The notes below the pieces were generated by a model that was given only the letters and a program-made list of their open reading frames with translations, made no database searches and had not been told where the DNA came from. Position numbers and translations under genes: made by a program. This document shows positions 34,630-43,986 of a DNA stretch of 64,000 bases, in pieces; the stretch's first letter is position 1; each line of letters begins with the position of its first letter. The stretch comes from Edaphobacillus lindanitolerans (GTDB lineage: Bacteria; Bacillota; Bacilli; Bacillales_A; Planococcaceae): positions 558,001-622,000 of the forward strand of contig NZ_FTPL01000002.1 in the NCBI RefSeq assembly GCF_900156305.1, given 5' to 3'.

Positions 34630-37600
34630 TCATATCGTATGCGCAGGGCCATCCTGCCGTTCTGGAGCCTCACCGGCGTCCGTCAGGTAGACATCCCTCG
34701 GCTTGCTCCCCTTTTGAGGAGAGACATAGCCCCGTTCTTCCAGCATGTCGATCAGCCGGGCGGCGCGGTTGTAGCCGATGCTGAACTTTCTCTGCAGCAT
34801 CGATGTCGAGGCGCTGCCCGCCTGGATGATGAACGAGCACGCTTCTCCGAACAGCGGGTCTTCCGCTTCGTGGGCCTCCGTTTCGCGGAGAAGCTCTTCC
34901 TGCCTGAACAGGTAATCCGGCTCCCCGGAACGGCGGACGAAATCCGTCACCCGCTCAATCTCATCGTCCGTGACGAAAGTGCCCTGAAGGCGGACGGGTG
35001 CCGGCATCCCGTTTCCGAGGTAGAGCATGTCCCCTCTTCCGAGAAGGCGCTCGGCCCCCTGGACGTCGATGATGGTCCTTGAATCCACCTGGGAAGAGAC
35101 CGAGAAAGCGATCCGGGCCGGAATGTTCGCCTTGATGAGGCCGGTGATGACATCGACGGACGGACGCTGCGTCGCAATGATGAGATGGATCCCGCAGGCG
35201 CGGGCTTTCTGTGCAATCCGGCAGATCGACTCCTCCACTTCGGCGGGCGCCGCCATCATCAGGTCAGCAAGCTCATCGATGACGATGAGGAGATACGGCA
35301 GCTTCCGGCCGAATTCCCGGTGCTCCTCCGCCTTCCTGTTGAAGCGGACGATGTCCCGCACGCCTGCATGGACAAACAGTTCATACCGCCGCTCCATCTC
35401 CTCGACCGCCCATTTCAGAGCTGCATTCGCCGCCTTCACATCCGTGATGACCGGGCTGACGAGATGCGGAATCCGGTTATATGGCGCAAGTTCCACCATT
35501 TTCGGGTCGATGAGGAGCATCCGGAGCTCATCCGGCGAGGCTTTGTACAGCAGGCTCGTCAGGATGGAGTTGATACAGACTGATTTCCCGGAGCCTGTCG
35601 CTCCGGCGATCAGTCCGTGCGGCATCTTCCGCAGATCGACGGTCGTCGGCCGTCCGGACAGGTCGAGGCCGAGCACCGCTTCAAGCGGAGAATCGGATTC
35701 CCGGAACACGTCTGCGCCGATCAATTCCGAAATCCGCACCGGCCGCGAGATCCTGTTTGGAATCTCGATCCCGATCGAGCTTTTGCCTGGGATCGGTGCC
35801 TGTATCCGGATGTCCCGGGCAGCGAGTGCCAGCTTCAGGTCATCCTGCAGATTGCGGATCTTGCTCACTTTCGTCCCGTGTCCGACCGTGAGCTCAAACT
35901 GGGTGACCGCCGGACCCTGGACGATGCCGATCACCTTCGCCTTCACGGAGAAGTAGGACAGCGCCTCTTCAAGCGTGGCGGCCTGCTGCTCCATCCACTC
36001 CGTATCCTCCCCTTTTTCTGCGGGAGGATTCAGGAAATCCAGTCCGGGCGTCATGTAATAGGGAAGGTCTTCTTCTGGTTCTTCTATTCCGTCCGTTGCC
36101 GGTTCTGTCCCTTCCGCCTGAACAGCAGTCGTTTCCCGAACAGAATCAGGAGCGGGTGCAGCCGTTTCGACAGCGGATGACGGTTCAGATACTGCCGGTT
36201 CCGGAACGTGTACCGGTTCAGCTGTCGCTGATTCCGGATGGAGTACAGGTTCAGATGACGTCGTCTCCCGAATGTACGCCGGTTCCGTTGCCGTTTCAGC
36301 AACGTGTTCCGGTTCAGATGCTGCCGGTTCATGAACTTGTGCAGGTTCAGCTGCCGCTGTTTCCACAGCGGGTGCCGGTTTTGATGCAACTGATTCCGCA
36401 ATGTTTGAGCCGGACGGTTTCATTTTCGGTTCATTCACCCGGGAAGTTCTGATGCCGGAGACATCCGCCGCGGGTTCCGATGCCGGCAGTTCCATTTGCC
36501 GCTCCGGTCCGGCCGGGGCCGGGATGGACGTCGTTCGATTGTGGGCTGATCCAGTTCCCGGAGTCGCGGCCGGACGCCGCCGGATCCCTTTCAGGGCATC
36601 CAGCTTCTCAAGCCGTTCCCTGTCGGATTTCAGCATGACCACATTGAACGGCGTGCCGGAGCTTCTCCCCTTGCGGTCCGTTTCCGGCTTTTCTTCAGCC
36701 GAATCAGCCGGCACGATCACTTCGGAAGCAGGTGCCTGCTGCACCTCCGCCCCAGGCCCGGCAACCGTTCCAACGGGTTTCACAGCCTCAACCGATCCGA
36801 CGGGCTCTGCCGGTGTCTCCGCTTGCTCCGTCGAATGGACCGCCTCCGGCATCTCCTCAGTCGGGCGCAACGGTTCCTGGACAGGTTTCGCTTCGTTGTC
36901 CGCTGTTTTCCCCTTCTCGTCCGCCGGTTCCGTTCCGATTGTCCGGACGGGTTCTGTTGCCCGGTCGGAAGGACGCGGACTGTTCACCGTCCGTTCCCGG
37001 TCATGCGGGGTTGCGGTGCGGGTTGCCTGGGTTTCCAGGGAACGGGGTTCCCGGACACGCACCTGGGACGTTTGCGTTCCGATTGTGTCCGTTTCGTTGA
37101 TCGTCGTTTCTTCCCTCTCCCTCAGCCGCTCTGCTAGTCCGGTTTCCGGCGCTTTAGCCGCAGGGCTCGGGGCTTTCTCCCTCTTCTGCTCGGGGCGCCG
37201 GCCGAATCCATAGACCGGGGACGGCACTTCCGTCGGCTGGAAGCCGCGTGTGCGGGTCGGCGGCTTCGGCCGTTCATCCAACAATCTTCTTGGCTTCAGC
37301 GGCTCGGCCGGTCCGAAATGATCATCAGAGCGGTCGGCAGCCGGCTTCCGGATGGGCTGTCGAGGCGCCCATGCATCCGCCTCTTGCTGACGGGCCATGA
37401 AGGTTCCGGCCGGCATGCCGTTGCGGAATCTTCTCCTGTCGGTGTCCGTGACACCGAGCGGACCCGGCTTGTACTCGCTGATCCCTCCGGTTTGGCCGGA
37501 GTCGCTCCATTCTTCCTGGGCAGGAGGTGCAGGATTGTCCTGCCGCTCCTCAAGCACATCGGCTTCTTCATCCGAGATGAGCGGAAATCTGAACTTGCTT

Positions 37601-37716
37601 CTTCTTCCCGTAACAGGCTGTTCTTGATTCTCGTCTTCTATGTATCCAACGGTTTCAATCGTTTCAGGATTATCATCATTTTTTAGGAATAGTCGTTTGA
37701 ACCAATTCAAAAACAT
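34630..37716 (-). CDS. sftA: DNA translocase SftA (FtsK/SpoIIIE family), 1028 aa
   Basis: A soluble septum-associated DNA pump clearing chromosomes before division. No membrane helices occur, distinguishing it from SpoIIIE. Residues ~1-560 are a hydrophilic, Pro/Glu/Thr/Ala-rich linker with short repeats of the EPVHVPEP type; the motor follows with Walker A GATGSGKSVCINS near 700 and Walker B LLIVIDELADLMM near 810; a C-terminal winged-helix gamma domain (QRKFSIGYNRAARLIDMLEE) recognises polarised sequences. It is about 75 residues longer than B. subtilis SftA, all in the linker. Start: ATG at 37716 (MFLNWFKRLF) follows GGAAAGAG; a nearby TTG or upstream GTG cannot be excluded. Confidence 0.94.
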   Translation of the reverse strand: MFLNWFKRLFLKNDDNPETIETVGYIEDENQEQPVTGRRSKFRFPLISDEEADVLEERQDNPAPPAQEEWSDSGQTGGISEYKPGPLGVTDTDRRRFRNGMPAGTFMARQQEADAWAPRQPIRKPAADRSDDHFGPAEPLKPRRLLDERPKPPTRTRGFQPTEVPSPVYGFGRRPEQKREKAPSPAAKAPETGLAERLREREETTINETDTIGTQTSQVRVREPRSLETQATRTATPHDRERTVNSPRPSDRATEPVRTIGTEPADEKGKTADNEAKPVQEPLRPTEEMPEAVHSTEQAETPAEPVGSVEAVKPVGTVAGPGAEVQQAPASEVIVPADSAEEKPETDRKGRSSGTPFNVVMLKSDRERLEKLDALKGIRRRPAATPGTGSAHNRTTSIPAPAGPERQMELPASEPAADVSGIRTSRVNEPKMKPSGSNIAESVASKPAPAVETAAAEPAQVHEPAASEPEHVAETATEPAYIRETTSSEPVLHPESATAEPVHVPEPAVSEPSSAVETAAPAPDSVRETTAVQAEGTEPATDGIEEPEEDLPYYMTPGLDFLNPPAEKGEDTEWMEQQAATLEEALSYFSVKAKVIGIVQGPAVTQFELTVGHGTKVSKIRNLQDDLKLALAARDIRIQAPIPGKSSIGIEIPNRISRPVRISELIGADVFRESDSPLEAVLGLDLSGRPTTVDLRKMPHGLIAGATGSGKSVCINSILTSLLYKASPDELRMLLIDPKMVELAPYNRIPHLVSPVITDVKAANAALKWAVEEMERRYELFVHAGVRDIVRFNRKAEEHREFGRKLPYLLIVIDELADLMMAAPAEVEESICRIAQKARACGIHLIIATQRPSVDVITGLIKANIPARIAFSVSSQVDSRTIIDVQGAERLLGRGDMLYLGNGMPAPVRLQGTFVTDDEIERVTDFVRRSGEPDYLFRQEELLRETEAHEAEDPLFGEACSFIIQAGSASTSMLQRKFSIGYNRAARLIDMLEERGYVSPQKGSKPRDVYLTDAGEAPERQDGPAHTI

Positions 37717-37852
37717 CACTCTTTCCAAGTCGATCACTTTATTTTATCAGCCCGGCACAGAGGAATCAAACGGACACCGGTCACCGTCCGGCTGAACAGA
37801 CCGGTTCGGCCGTTGCAGGACGTGCGGGCGCGGCCGTTTAAACACCAATATA

Positions 37853-37887
37853 AAAAACGGCAGGGGATCTGGTCGTCCCCCGCCGTT
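37853..37887 (-). terminator. Intrinsic terminator of ytpR
   Basis: AACGGCAGGGGA and TCCCCCGCCGTT arms; minus-strand tail TTTTTTATA. Confidence 0.9.
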
Positions 37888-37950
37888 CGGTCGGCGGGGG
37901 CTCCAGGCATCCCTGCCGCCCGCGCATTCATGATTCATTTGTGCCGGCCG

Positions 37951-38556
37951 TCAGAACCGGAACGGCTCGCCCGGCGTCTGATCGCCCTCCAGGACGAGGA
38001 TCCCTTTTTCCTTCGGAGCATCCGGAAGGTCCAGCTCACGGGCTGAGCAGATCATCCCGGAAGAAGGTACGCCTCGGAGTTCCGCATCCTTGATGACCAT
38101 TCCGGACGGCATGACGGCCCCCGGCTTGGCCACGACCACGAATTGGCCCTCCGCCACATTCGGTGCCCCGCACACGATCTGAAGCGTTTCCCCGCCTGTG
38201 TCGACACGGCAGATGCTCAGCTTGTCCGCGTTCGGGTGCTTCTCTTTCGAAAGCACATGCCCGACAACAAACTTCGGTGAAATGTCGATTTCAAAATCGA
38301 ACTGCGTCCCGTTTTGCCCAAACGCCTTCTTCAGTGCATCGATCAGCGCTTCATTGACCTCGATCTGTCCGTCTTGGTCCGGCTCCACGTACTCGGATGC
38401 ACGGAACAGGTTGAAGCCGGAAGCTTCGCCGCTCTCCGCGTCTCGGATGACCGTGACATCTCCGTTCGTTTCGGTGCGGATCTCCGCTGGTGCTTCGGGA
38501 GTCAGCTGGACGAGCAGCACATCGCCGACGCCCGTCTTGTTATAAAATGCGTTCAT
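37951..38556 (-). CDS. ytpR: YtpR, stand-alone tRNA-binding (EMAP/OB-fold) domain protein (201 aa)
   Basis: Homologous to the N-terminal tRNA-binding domain of PheT but without the synthetase. The core OB-fold shows VVGHVLSKEKHPNADKLSIC, RVDTGGETLQIVCGAPNVA and AELRGVPSSGMICSARELDL. An N-terminal DUF4479-type segment (about 1-80) precedes it. Cytosolic; the RNA target is unknown. Its start overlaps the ytpQ stop by ATGA, so the two are translationally coupled as in other Bacilli. Confidence 0.93.
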   Translation of the reverse strand: MNAFYNKTGVGDVLLVQLTPEAPAEIRTETNGDVTVIRDAESGEASGFNLFRASEYVEPDQDGQIEVNEALIDALKKAFGQNGTQFDFEIDISPKFVVGHVLSKEKHPNADKLSICRVDTGGETLQIVCGAPNVAEGQFVVVAKPGAVMPSGMVIKDAELRGVPSSGMICSARELDLPDAPKEKGILVLEGDQTPGEPFRF

Positions 38557-39368
38557 TCCTTTTCTTCCTTTCTCACCGGCCGATTCTTCGCAAGGATGAA
38601 GATCGGCTCCAGTTCCCCGTTTTCATAGATGAATGAGAGGGAGGTGACCGGCACCGTCCCGACTGTGAAGTAGTGCATCGTCAGCTGGGCGAGCACGTCA
38701 TAGCCCGTCTCGTTCCGGATGTCCCCGATGATGAGCACGTCCTGGTGGGGGACGGAAACGGTCATGTCCCCCTCGATCTTCTCTTCCATCTCTTTCAGGA
38801 ACGGCTCATTCAGGATCCGGCTTGCGTCATAGCCGTCATTGTTGTTGACGAAATAAAAGACATTGCCGGCCACTTCGTCTTTTTTCGCACCGGTCGGCAG
38901 CTGCCGGACCCGGAACCGTGCAGATTCCTTCAGCTGCTGTTCCGTCATGCCGAGGTTTTCAAGCATCGTCTCATCGACGAGCCGATAGGTCTTGCCCAGG
39001 TCCAGGGCATAAAAGATTCTCGTCTCCGCGGTATGGTCGCACGTGACGAACGGATGCCCGTCTTTTGACTTCACCGGGAACGAAGTCGACCGGATCACCG
39101 GATAGATCCTGCCCGTGGCGTCAAAGCCTTCCGCCGCTTCCCGCTCCATGGCGGAGAATGTTTCATCGATCGTATAGACCGCTTCATCAATTGCCTTGTC
39201 CTTTTTCTGCTCATATTTGGCGAGCAGGGGCGGCAGGCTCAGTTCCATCCCTTTTCCCGTCGCTTTGTTGGTGAGGCGGAGGCGGTTGTTCTGCCGGTCG
39301 AAATCCCAATCGAAGCGTTCGGAGCCGAGACGCTCCTTAAGCACCTTCACGAGTTCGGATGCATTCAT
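38553..39368 (-). CDS. ytpQ: YtpQ, DUF1444 protein (271 aa)
   Basis: Conserved Bacillales protein of unknown function, DUF1444. Distinct segments are LKERLGSERFDWDFDRQNNR at the N-terminus, VYTIDETFSAMEREA, and the C-terminal DVLIIGDIRNETGYDVLAQL and HYFTVGTVPVTSLSFIYEN. No signal peptide or membrane helix. GGAGAGG precedes the ATG. Coupled to ytpR by a 4-base overlap, downstream of a lipoprotein gene. Confidence 0.9.
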   Translation of the reverse strand: MNASELVKVLKERLGSERFDWDFDRQNNRLRLTNKATGKGMELSLPPLLAKYEQKKDKAIDEAVYTIDETFSAMEREAAEGFDATGRIYPVIRSTSFPVKSKDGHPFVTCDHTAETRIFYALDLGKTYRLVDETMLENLGMTEQQLKESARFRVRQLPTGAKKDEVAGNVFYFVNNNDGYDASRILNEPFLKEMEEKIEGDMTVSVPHQDVLIIGDIRNETGYDVLAQLTMHYFTVGTVPVTSLSFIYENGELEPIFILAKNRPVRKEEKE

Positions 39369-39407
39369 CGGTTCCTCTCCTTCCGGTCCGCCGGTATGAC
39401 GGGCCTG

Positions 39408-39944
39408 TTAGTTGTATGTCAGTTCCGGATCATCCGCCCGTTCAACCGAGCGCACAATCTCCATCATGGTCCGGAGATTGCGTTCGATCCCTCTTTCCTT
39501 CGACATGGTGGTCATTTTGGTCCCCCCGCTGCCGGCAACGAGCTCGAATCGCTCATTTCCCGCATCGGTGATCCCGGAGAATCCGAACACGCCGTACTGT
39601 TCGTACGTGGCCGTCGTCAGGATGTCCTTTGCAGGATCCGCATAAAGCAGTTCATAAAACAGGCGGCTGTTGTCGGGTTCATTCGGATTGATGAAGAGAA
39701 CATAGGTGTCCCCGCCCTTTTCAAAGACGATGTTCTGCTCGTCCGAACCTTCCCGGATTTTGAAGCCGGCCGGCTTATACAAGCGGACCGATCCCACTTC
39801 CGCATTGGTCCTGCGGACGTCCTCCCGGAATACCTTGCCGGCTGCCTCGAGGCCTTCCTCACTGCGCTCTTCAGGCGTCATCGAACATCCGGCTAGCAAG
39901 ACGGCAAGCATCGCGACCCCGAGCGGGCGAAGTCCTTTGACCAT
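39408..39944 (-). CDS. Predicted lipoprotein of unknown function (178 aa)
   Basis: A short lipoprotein signal with lipobox LLAGC (cysteine at about residue 20) is followed by an acidic SMTPEERSEEG segment. The mature domain has alternating strands (EVGSVRLYKPAGFKIREGSD, QNIVFEKGGDTYVLFINPNE) and resembles small secreted beta-rich domains, but I recognise no family. It occupies the position next to ytpQ where B. subtilis carries the thioredoxin-like ytpP. GGAGGAG precedes the ATG. Co-directional and probably co-transcribed with ytpQ-ytpR. Confidence 0.82.
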   Translation of the reverse strand: MVKGLRPLGVAMLAVLLAGCSMTPEERSEEGLEAAGKVFREDVRRTNAEVGSVRLYKPAGFKIREGSDEQNIVFEKGGDTYVLFINPNEPDNSRLFYELLYADPAKDILTTATYEQYGVFGFSGITDAGNERFELVAGSGGTKMTTMSKERGIERNLRTMMEIVRSVERADDPELTYN

Positions 39945-39982
39945 CGTGTCTCCTCCAATCGCTTAAAAGCATCTCCATCATT

Positions 39983-40534
39983 TTAAGCATGTTCCGGGCC
40001 GCTTGCAACCGCTCCGTCCCCGTCCTTGAACTGCCACTGGCCGACGAGCAGGCGGACAATGTGGCCGAACATGTCCGGTCTCCCGACTCTGCCCGACGTG
40101 AATACGCCGACCGCCCCGCCCGTCTGTCTTATATCCTCCTGCAGGGAGTACTGTTCCATGACCGGACCGAGTTCCTGCCCGGCCCTCACCGGAGCGGCCA
40201 CTTCTTCCGGCAGGGGGAGCTGCGCGCCGCCCGCCGTGAACACGGTGCCGTCCGGAAGGGCAAGCGCACCCCAGTTGCAGATGTAGAGCCGGCCGTCGAG
40301 TTCCCTCACGCCGCCTTCAAGACCGATTCCGACGGAACCGGGCACAGTGGAAGCCGCGGCCTTTGCCCGGTTCCTCGCCCCCGTCATCGTCTCTTCGTCG
40401 CCGACGGGCTGTGCCGAAACTTCCGAATCGGTCCCGGTGCCGGTCACCTCCGCTTCGATTTCCATTGACCGGAGCGCAGTCCGGACTGCCTCCACTTTTG
40501 CTTTGTTCGTTGATCCTACTGTGATCTTGATCAT
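39983..40534 (-). CDS. Inosine/xanthosine triphosphatase, DUF84/YjjX type (183 aa)
   Basis: A house-cleaning NTPase removing ITP and XTP. Family motifs: VGSTNKAKVEAVRTAL at the N-terminus (triphosphate binding), QPVGDEETMTGARNRA, SVGIGLEGGV and the C-terminal LTSGR-like FTSGRVGRPDMFGHIVRLL. Distinct from the Ham1/RdgB class. The ATG has GGAGGCAG upstream. It lies between ytoP and the lipoprotein gene on the minus strand; the ytoP terminator sits upstream, so it must have its own promoter or depend on read-through. Confidence 0.88.
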   Translation of the reverse strand: MIKITVGSTNKAKVEAVRTALRSMEIEAEVTGTGTDSEVSAQPVGDEETMTGARNRAKAAASTVPGSVGIGLEGGVRELDGRLYICNWGALALPDGTVFTAGGAQLPLPEEVAAPVRAGQELGPVMEQYSLQEDIRQTGGAVGVFTSGRVGRPDMFGHIVRLLVGQWQFKDGDGAVASGPEHA

Positions 40535-40568
40535 TTCACTGCCTCCAGGGGATGATGGGATTGGGTGA

Positions 40569-40596
40569 AAAAAGGAGCCCGCGGGCTCCTTTTTTC
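40569..40596 (-). terminator. Intrinsic terminator of ytoP
   Basis: GGAGCCCGCGGGCTCC perfect palindrome with A-run and T-run on either side. Confidence 0.9.
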
Positions 40597-41668
40597 AAAC
40601 GTTTTGCCGGATCGTTTCGAGGGTGGTCCGGTCCAGAGAACGCACCAGCTTCACGAGCAGCTCTTTTGCGGCAGCATAGTCATCTGTATGGATGATGCTT
40701 GCCGAAGTATGGATGTAACGCGAGCAGATGCCGATGACCGCACTCGGAACGCCCTCATTGGACGTATGGACACGGCCTGCATCCGTGCCGCCCTGCGAGA
40801 TGAAATATTGATAAGGGATGTCGTTCGTCTCGGCAGTATCGAGCAGAAATTCCCGCATTCCGCGGTGAGTGACCATCGACCGGTCGAAAATCCTCAGGAG
40901 CGTCCCCTTGCCCAGCTGGCCGAACTCGTTTTTATTGCCCGAAGCATCATTGGCAGGGCTTGCGTCAAGCGCAAAGAAAACATCCGGGTTGATCATGTTG
41001 GCCGCAGCCTGTGCGCCGCGGAGGCCGACTTCTTCCATGACGTTCGCACCGGAGTACAGATTGTTCGGGAGCTTCTCCCCCTGCACTTCTTTCAGCAGCT
41101 CGATCGACAGGCCGCAGCCGTACCGGTTATCCCAGGACTTGGCCATGATTTTCTTGTCGTTGGCCATCGGGGTGAACGGGCAGACCGGGACGATCTGCTG
41201 GCCCGGCCTGATGCCGATCTTTTTGGCATCCTCGCGGTCGTCCGCACCGATATCGATGAGCATGTTTTTGATGTCCATCGGCTTGTTCCGCACTTCATCG
41301 CTCAGCAGATGAGGCGGGATCGATCCGATGACGCCCGGCACCGGGCCGTTGTCCGTGATGACTTCAACCCGCTGGGCCAGCAGGACCTGGTTCCACCATC
41401 CGCCGAGCGGCTGGAAGGTGATCATGCCGTTCTCGGTGATGCTTTTGACCATGAAGCCCACTTCGTCCATATGTCCAGCCACCATGACTTTCGGGTCTCC
41501 GGCTTCCCCTTTCCGGACACCGAAGATTCCCCCGAGCCGATCCTGGATGACTTCATCCGAATAGCGCCCGAGTTCCCCGCGCATGAAGTCACGCACGGCA
41601 TGTTCATTGCCGGGTGCGCCCGGCAGCTCCGTCAATGTCTTAAACAGCTCCAATGTCTCTTTTTCCAT
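40595..41668 (-). CDS. ytoP: M42-family aminopeptidase YtoP (357 aa)
   Basis: A binuclear metal aminopeptidase/endoglucanase-like peptidase of family M42. Metal and catalytic residues: [12 protein letters not shown] (His, Asp), [16 protein letters not shown] (bridging Asp), [14 protein letters not shown] (tandem Glu), [10 protein letters not shown] (Asp), and [16 protein letters not shown] with the final histidine. Starts [10 protein letters not shown] at 41668 after GGGAGGG. Normal length and probably forms the tetrahedral dodecamer seen in the family. Single-gene unit with its own terminator; divergent from the PepSY gene. Confidence 0.95.
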   Translation of the reverse strand: MEKETLELFKTLTELPGAPGNEHAVRDFMRGELGRYSDEVIQDRLGGIFGVRKGEAGDPKVMVAGHMDEVGFMVKSITENGMITFQPLGGWWNQVLLAQRVEVITDNGPVPGVIGSIPPHLLSDEVRNKPMDIKNMLIDIGADDREDAKKIGIRPGQQIVPVCPFTPMANDKKIMAKSWDNRYGCGLSIELLKEVQGEKLPNNLYSGANVMEEVGLRGAQAAANMINPDVFFALDASPANDASGNKNEFGQLGKGTLLRIFDRSMVTHRGMREFLLDTAETNDIPYQYFISQGGTDAGRVHTSNEGVPSAVIGICSRYIHTSASIIHTDDYAAAKELLVKLVRSLDRTTLETIRQNV

Positions 41669-41838
41669 TTGAAACCCTCCCATGTGGTGACCGGTTCTTT
41701 CTTATTGTAGACGATGGTTCAGAATGTTTCCACCGGCTTCTTTCGGGCAGCGAAATTAAAACCTCCCCCCTTCGGAGATGGTCCGACCGGCGTTCTGTGA
41801 TATACTGTGAAAAAAGCGTGTCTGAGGAGGGAATTGGA

Positions 41839-42153
41839 ATGAATATGAAAGACTTTGCAGTAGGTGCCGTTGCCGGTGCAGTTGCCGGCGCAGCGGTCGT
41901 GGAAGCCGTCAATCGGGCGGACCGGAATGTACCGGCTGAAAAAGTGTTGAATAACGTCAAGAGTGCATTCAAGAAGGAAGGCCCGATCGAGGGTTCCTGG
42001 ATTGTCATGAAGACGGAACCATTCCGCCAGAAGGCCGTCCAGCTTGATGTTTACCGGGGCGGCCTCACCCGCGAAATCGACGGCGTCTTTGAAGAGTACG
42101 AGTTTGCGGCGGATGCCAAGACAGGCACCGTCGTCGAGATCACCAAAATCTGA
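41839..42153 (+). CDS. Small PepSY-domain protein, YtzB-like (104 aa)
   Basis: An alanine/glycine-rich hydrophobic N-terminus (VGAVAGAVAGAAVVEAVNRA, about residues 8-27) is followed by a single PepSY-like domain (FRQKAVQLDVYRGGLTREID, then EEYEFAADAKTGTVVEITKI). PepSY domains often inhibit or present to extracytoplasmic proteases. The N-terminus could be a membrane anchor but lacks a cleavage site. GAGGAGGG precedes the ATG. Monocistronic, between ytoP and ytnP. Confidence 0.82.
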   Translation: MNMKDFAVGAVAGAVAGAAVVEAVNRADRNVPAEKVLNNVKSAFKKEGPIEGSWIVMKTEPFRQKAVQLDVYRGGLTREIDGVFEEYEFAADAKTGTVVEITKI

Positions 42154-42213
42154 GTTGCCGGCGCAGGGCGGCCCAATGTCCCGCCCGTGAGCGCCGTCTC
42201 AGACTGCAAATTA

Positions 42214-42250
42214 GGCCCGGAAGTTTTTCTTCCGGACCTGATTTTTTTAT
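42214..42250 (+). terminator. Terminator of the PepSY gene
   Basis: GGCCCGGAAG and CTTCCGGACC arms, then TGATTTTTTTAT. Confidence 0.9.
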
Positions 42251-42360
42251 GGATGACGGGAAATTGCTCAAGATATATCGATTGCCTCCATGTTAGAAAT
42301 CCATGATCCGGATGGTCAGGACGACTCTCCGGGTTCCTCCGAATGCCATATGGCTCCATA

Positions 42361-42406
42361 CAAAAAACTGCAGACAGGGAAAGGGAGGCCCCTCACTTAG
42401 TCTGCA
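42361..42406 (-). terminator. Terminator downstream of ytnP
   Basis: CTGCAGAC and GTCTGCAG arms with an inner AGGGG/CCCT pairing; minus-strand tail TTTTTTG. A second small GACGCA/TGCGTC hairpin lies at 42411-42438. Confidence 0.85.
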
Positions 42407-42449
42407 GTCTGTGACGCATCCTCCCGGCGGGAAGTGCGTCTTTTTCCGT

Positions 42450-43301
42450 TCACTCGAACGGCGTACGCTCAAGCGTCTCGACCATTTCTTTTCCGTTTTC
42501 ATCCCAGCGGATCATGCGATAGACGGCATCATGGTAGAAGATGAAGCGCCAGTTCCCGTCGTAGGCTTTTTTCAGGATCCGCTCCTTGGCGAAGATCGAG
42601 TCCATCGGGTAGTCGTCGAAACCGAGCACCCAGAGCGGGTTCTGATGGGCGTGGGTCGGCATGATGTCGCCCATATGGACCATCGTCTCGCCGTCCCGTT
42701 CGATCTCGATCACCGCATGGCCGTTGCTGTGGCCGCCGGTATGGACCATCCGGATTCCCGGGAGCACCTCGATCTCGTCTTCGAAAGTCCTGACCTGATC
42801 TTGGATGGCTTCCCAGTTATCACGGAAATATGTGCTTTTCGACCGGATGTTCGGTTCGCGCATTTCGTCCCATTCAATCTTCGTCGTGTAAATGACCGCG
42901 TTCGGGAAAACAGAGACGAATCCGTCCTCTCCGCGCTTCGTCAGACCGGCCGCATGGTCGTTGTGGAGATGGGTCATGAGGATGATGTCGATATCCTCCG
43001 GGGCCAGGCCAAGTTCCGCCAGGCTCTCCTCGACCCTGGATTCCCGGGTCACCCCGAGGTTCCGGATCATCTTGTCCGTCAGTTTTCCGGCCCCCATGCC
43101 GGATTCAATCATGATATTCTTGCCGCCCGTCTGAAGAAGGATCGGCTCCGTCGCGAGGTCGATCTTATTGTCCTCGTCCACGGCGTATTTCCTTGACCAG
43201 AGCACTTTTGGCACGGGTCCGAACATGGCGCCCCCGTCCAATTTGTTGAATCCCCCGTCCAGCCAGGTCAATTTGACGTCATGAAATTGATACGTATCCA
43301 T
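42450..43301 (-). CDS. ytnP: Metallo-beta-lactamase-fold lactonase YtnP (283 aa)
   Basis: A quorum-quenching lactonase-type hydrolase. The zinc-binding HxHxDH is MTHLHNDHAAGL; further metal ligands lie in MVHTGGHSNGHAVIEI and VHMGDIMPTHAH. B. subtilis YtnP inhibits Streptomyces signalling, so a role against gamma-butyrolactone or N-acyl-homoserine-lactone signals is plausible here. ATG start with GGGGGG upstream. Followed by a strong terminator. Upstream is trmB on the same strand (22-bp gap). Confidence 0.93.
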   Translation of the reverse strand: MDTYQFHDVKLTWLDGGFNKLDGGAMFGPVPKVLWSRKYAVDEDNKIDLATEPILLQTGGKNIMIESGMGAGKLTDKMIRNLGVTRESRVEESLAELGLAPEDIDIILMTHLHNDHAAGLTKRGEDGFVSVFPNAVIYTTKIEWDEMREPNIRSKSTYFRDNWEAIQDQVRTFEDEIEVLPGIRMVHTGGHSNGHAVIEIERDGETMVHMGDIMPTHAHQNPLWVLGFDDYPMDSIFAKERILKKAYDGNWRFIFYHDAVYRMIRWDENGKEMVETLERTPFE

Positions 43302-43323
43302 GAAAATCCCCCCAGTATTGAAT

Positions 43324-43986
43324 TTACTCCCCTTCGTCCGTCCTGTTCCGGAACGCAGCCTCCAGCCGGTAGATCGGCTGCCCCATCGATGAAAATTTCT
43401 CTTCGTATTCCGTCATGATGTTCCATTCCGGATTGTCCGCATGAAGATCAAGCGAGACATATCTGAGCTGCATCCCGTAGTCGGTCATGTTCATGAGCGA
43501 ATACTCGAAAAGCCCGCGGTTGTCCGTCTTGAAATGCACTTCCCCGCCCGGCGGCAACACCGACTCATAAAGCCGGAGGAAGTTGTCGTGCGTCAGGCGC
43601 CGTTTGGCGTGACGGGTTTTCGGCCAAGGATCCGAAAAGTTCAGATACACCCGGCCCAGTTCCCCGGGAGCGAAAAACTCGGAAAGCCGGCCGGCATCCA
43701 CGTTCAGCAGCCGGAGATTTGCCGGCTTGTCCGCTTCTTCCGCCCGCTGGACCGCAGTGACGATGATGTCACGGAACATTTCAATCCCGATGTAGTTGAT
43801 GTCCGGGTTGGCTTCTGCCATCCCGGTGATGAAACGGCCTTTGCCCGTTCCGACCTCGATGTGGATCGGCCGGTCATTGCCGAATTCCTCTTGCCAGCGT
43901 CCCTTCAATGTCTCCGGTTCCGGAATGACAATATCCGGTCGCTCGTTTATGTAAGCTTCCGCCCATGGCTTATGGCGTGCCCTCAT
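43324..43986 (-). CDS. trmB: tRNA (guanine-46-N7)-methyltransferase TrmB (220 aa)
   Basis: Methylates N7 of G46 in the variable loop of tRNA. Motifs: [12 protein letters not shown] (N-term), [20 protein letters not shown] (SAM site), [40 protein letters not shown] (catalytic), [14 protein letters not shown]. The start is placed at the ATG giving MRARHKPW, matching homologues; an in-frame upstream ATG would add 22 residues encoded inside ytlR. The first 17 bases overlap the end of ytlR, suggesting translational coupling. Confidence 0.96.
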   Translation of the reverse strand: MRARHKPWAEAYINERPDIVIPEPETLKGRWQEEFGNDRPIHIEVGTGKGRFITGMAEANPDINYIGIEMFRDIIVTAVQRAEEADKPANLRLLNVDAGRLSEFFAPGELGRVYLNFSDPWPKTRHAKRRLTHDNFLRLYESVLPPGGEVHFKTDNRGLFEYSLMNMTDYGMQLRYVSLDLHADNPEWNIMTEYEEKFSSMGQPIYRLEAAFRNRTDEGE

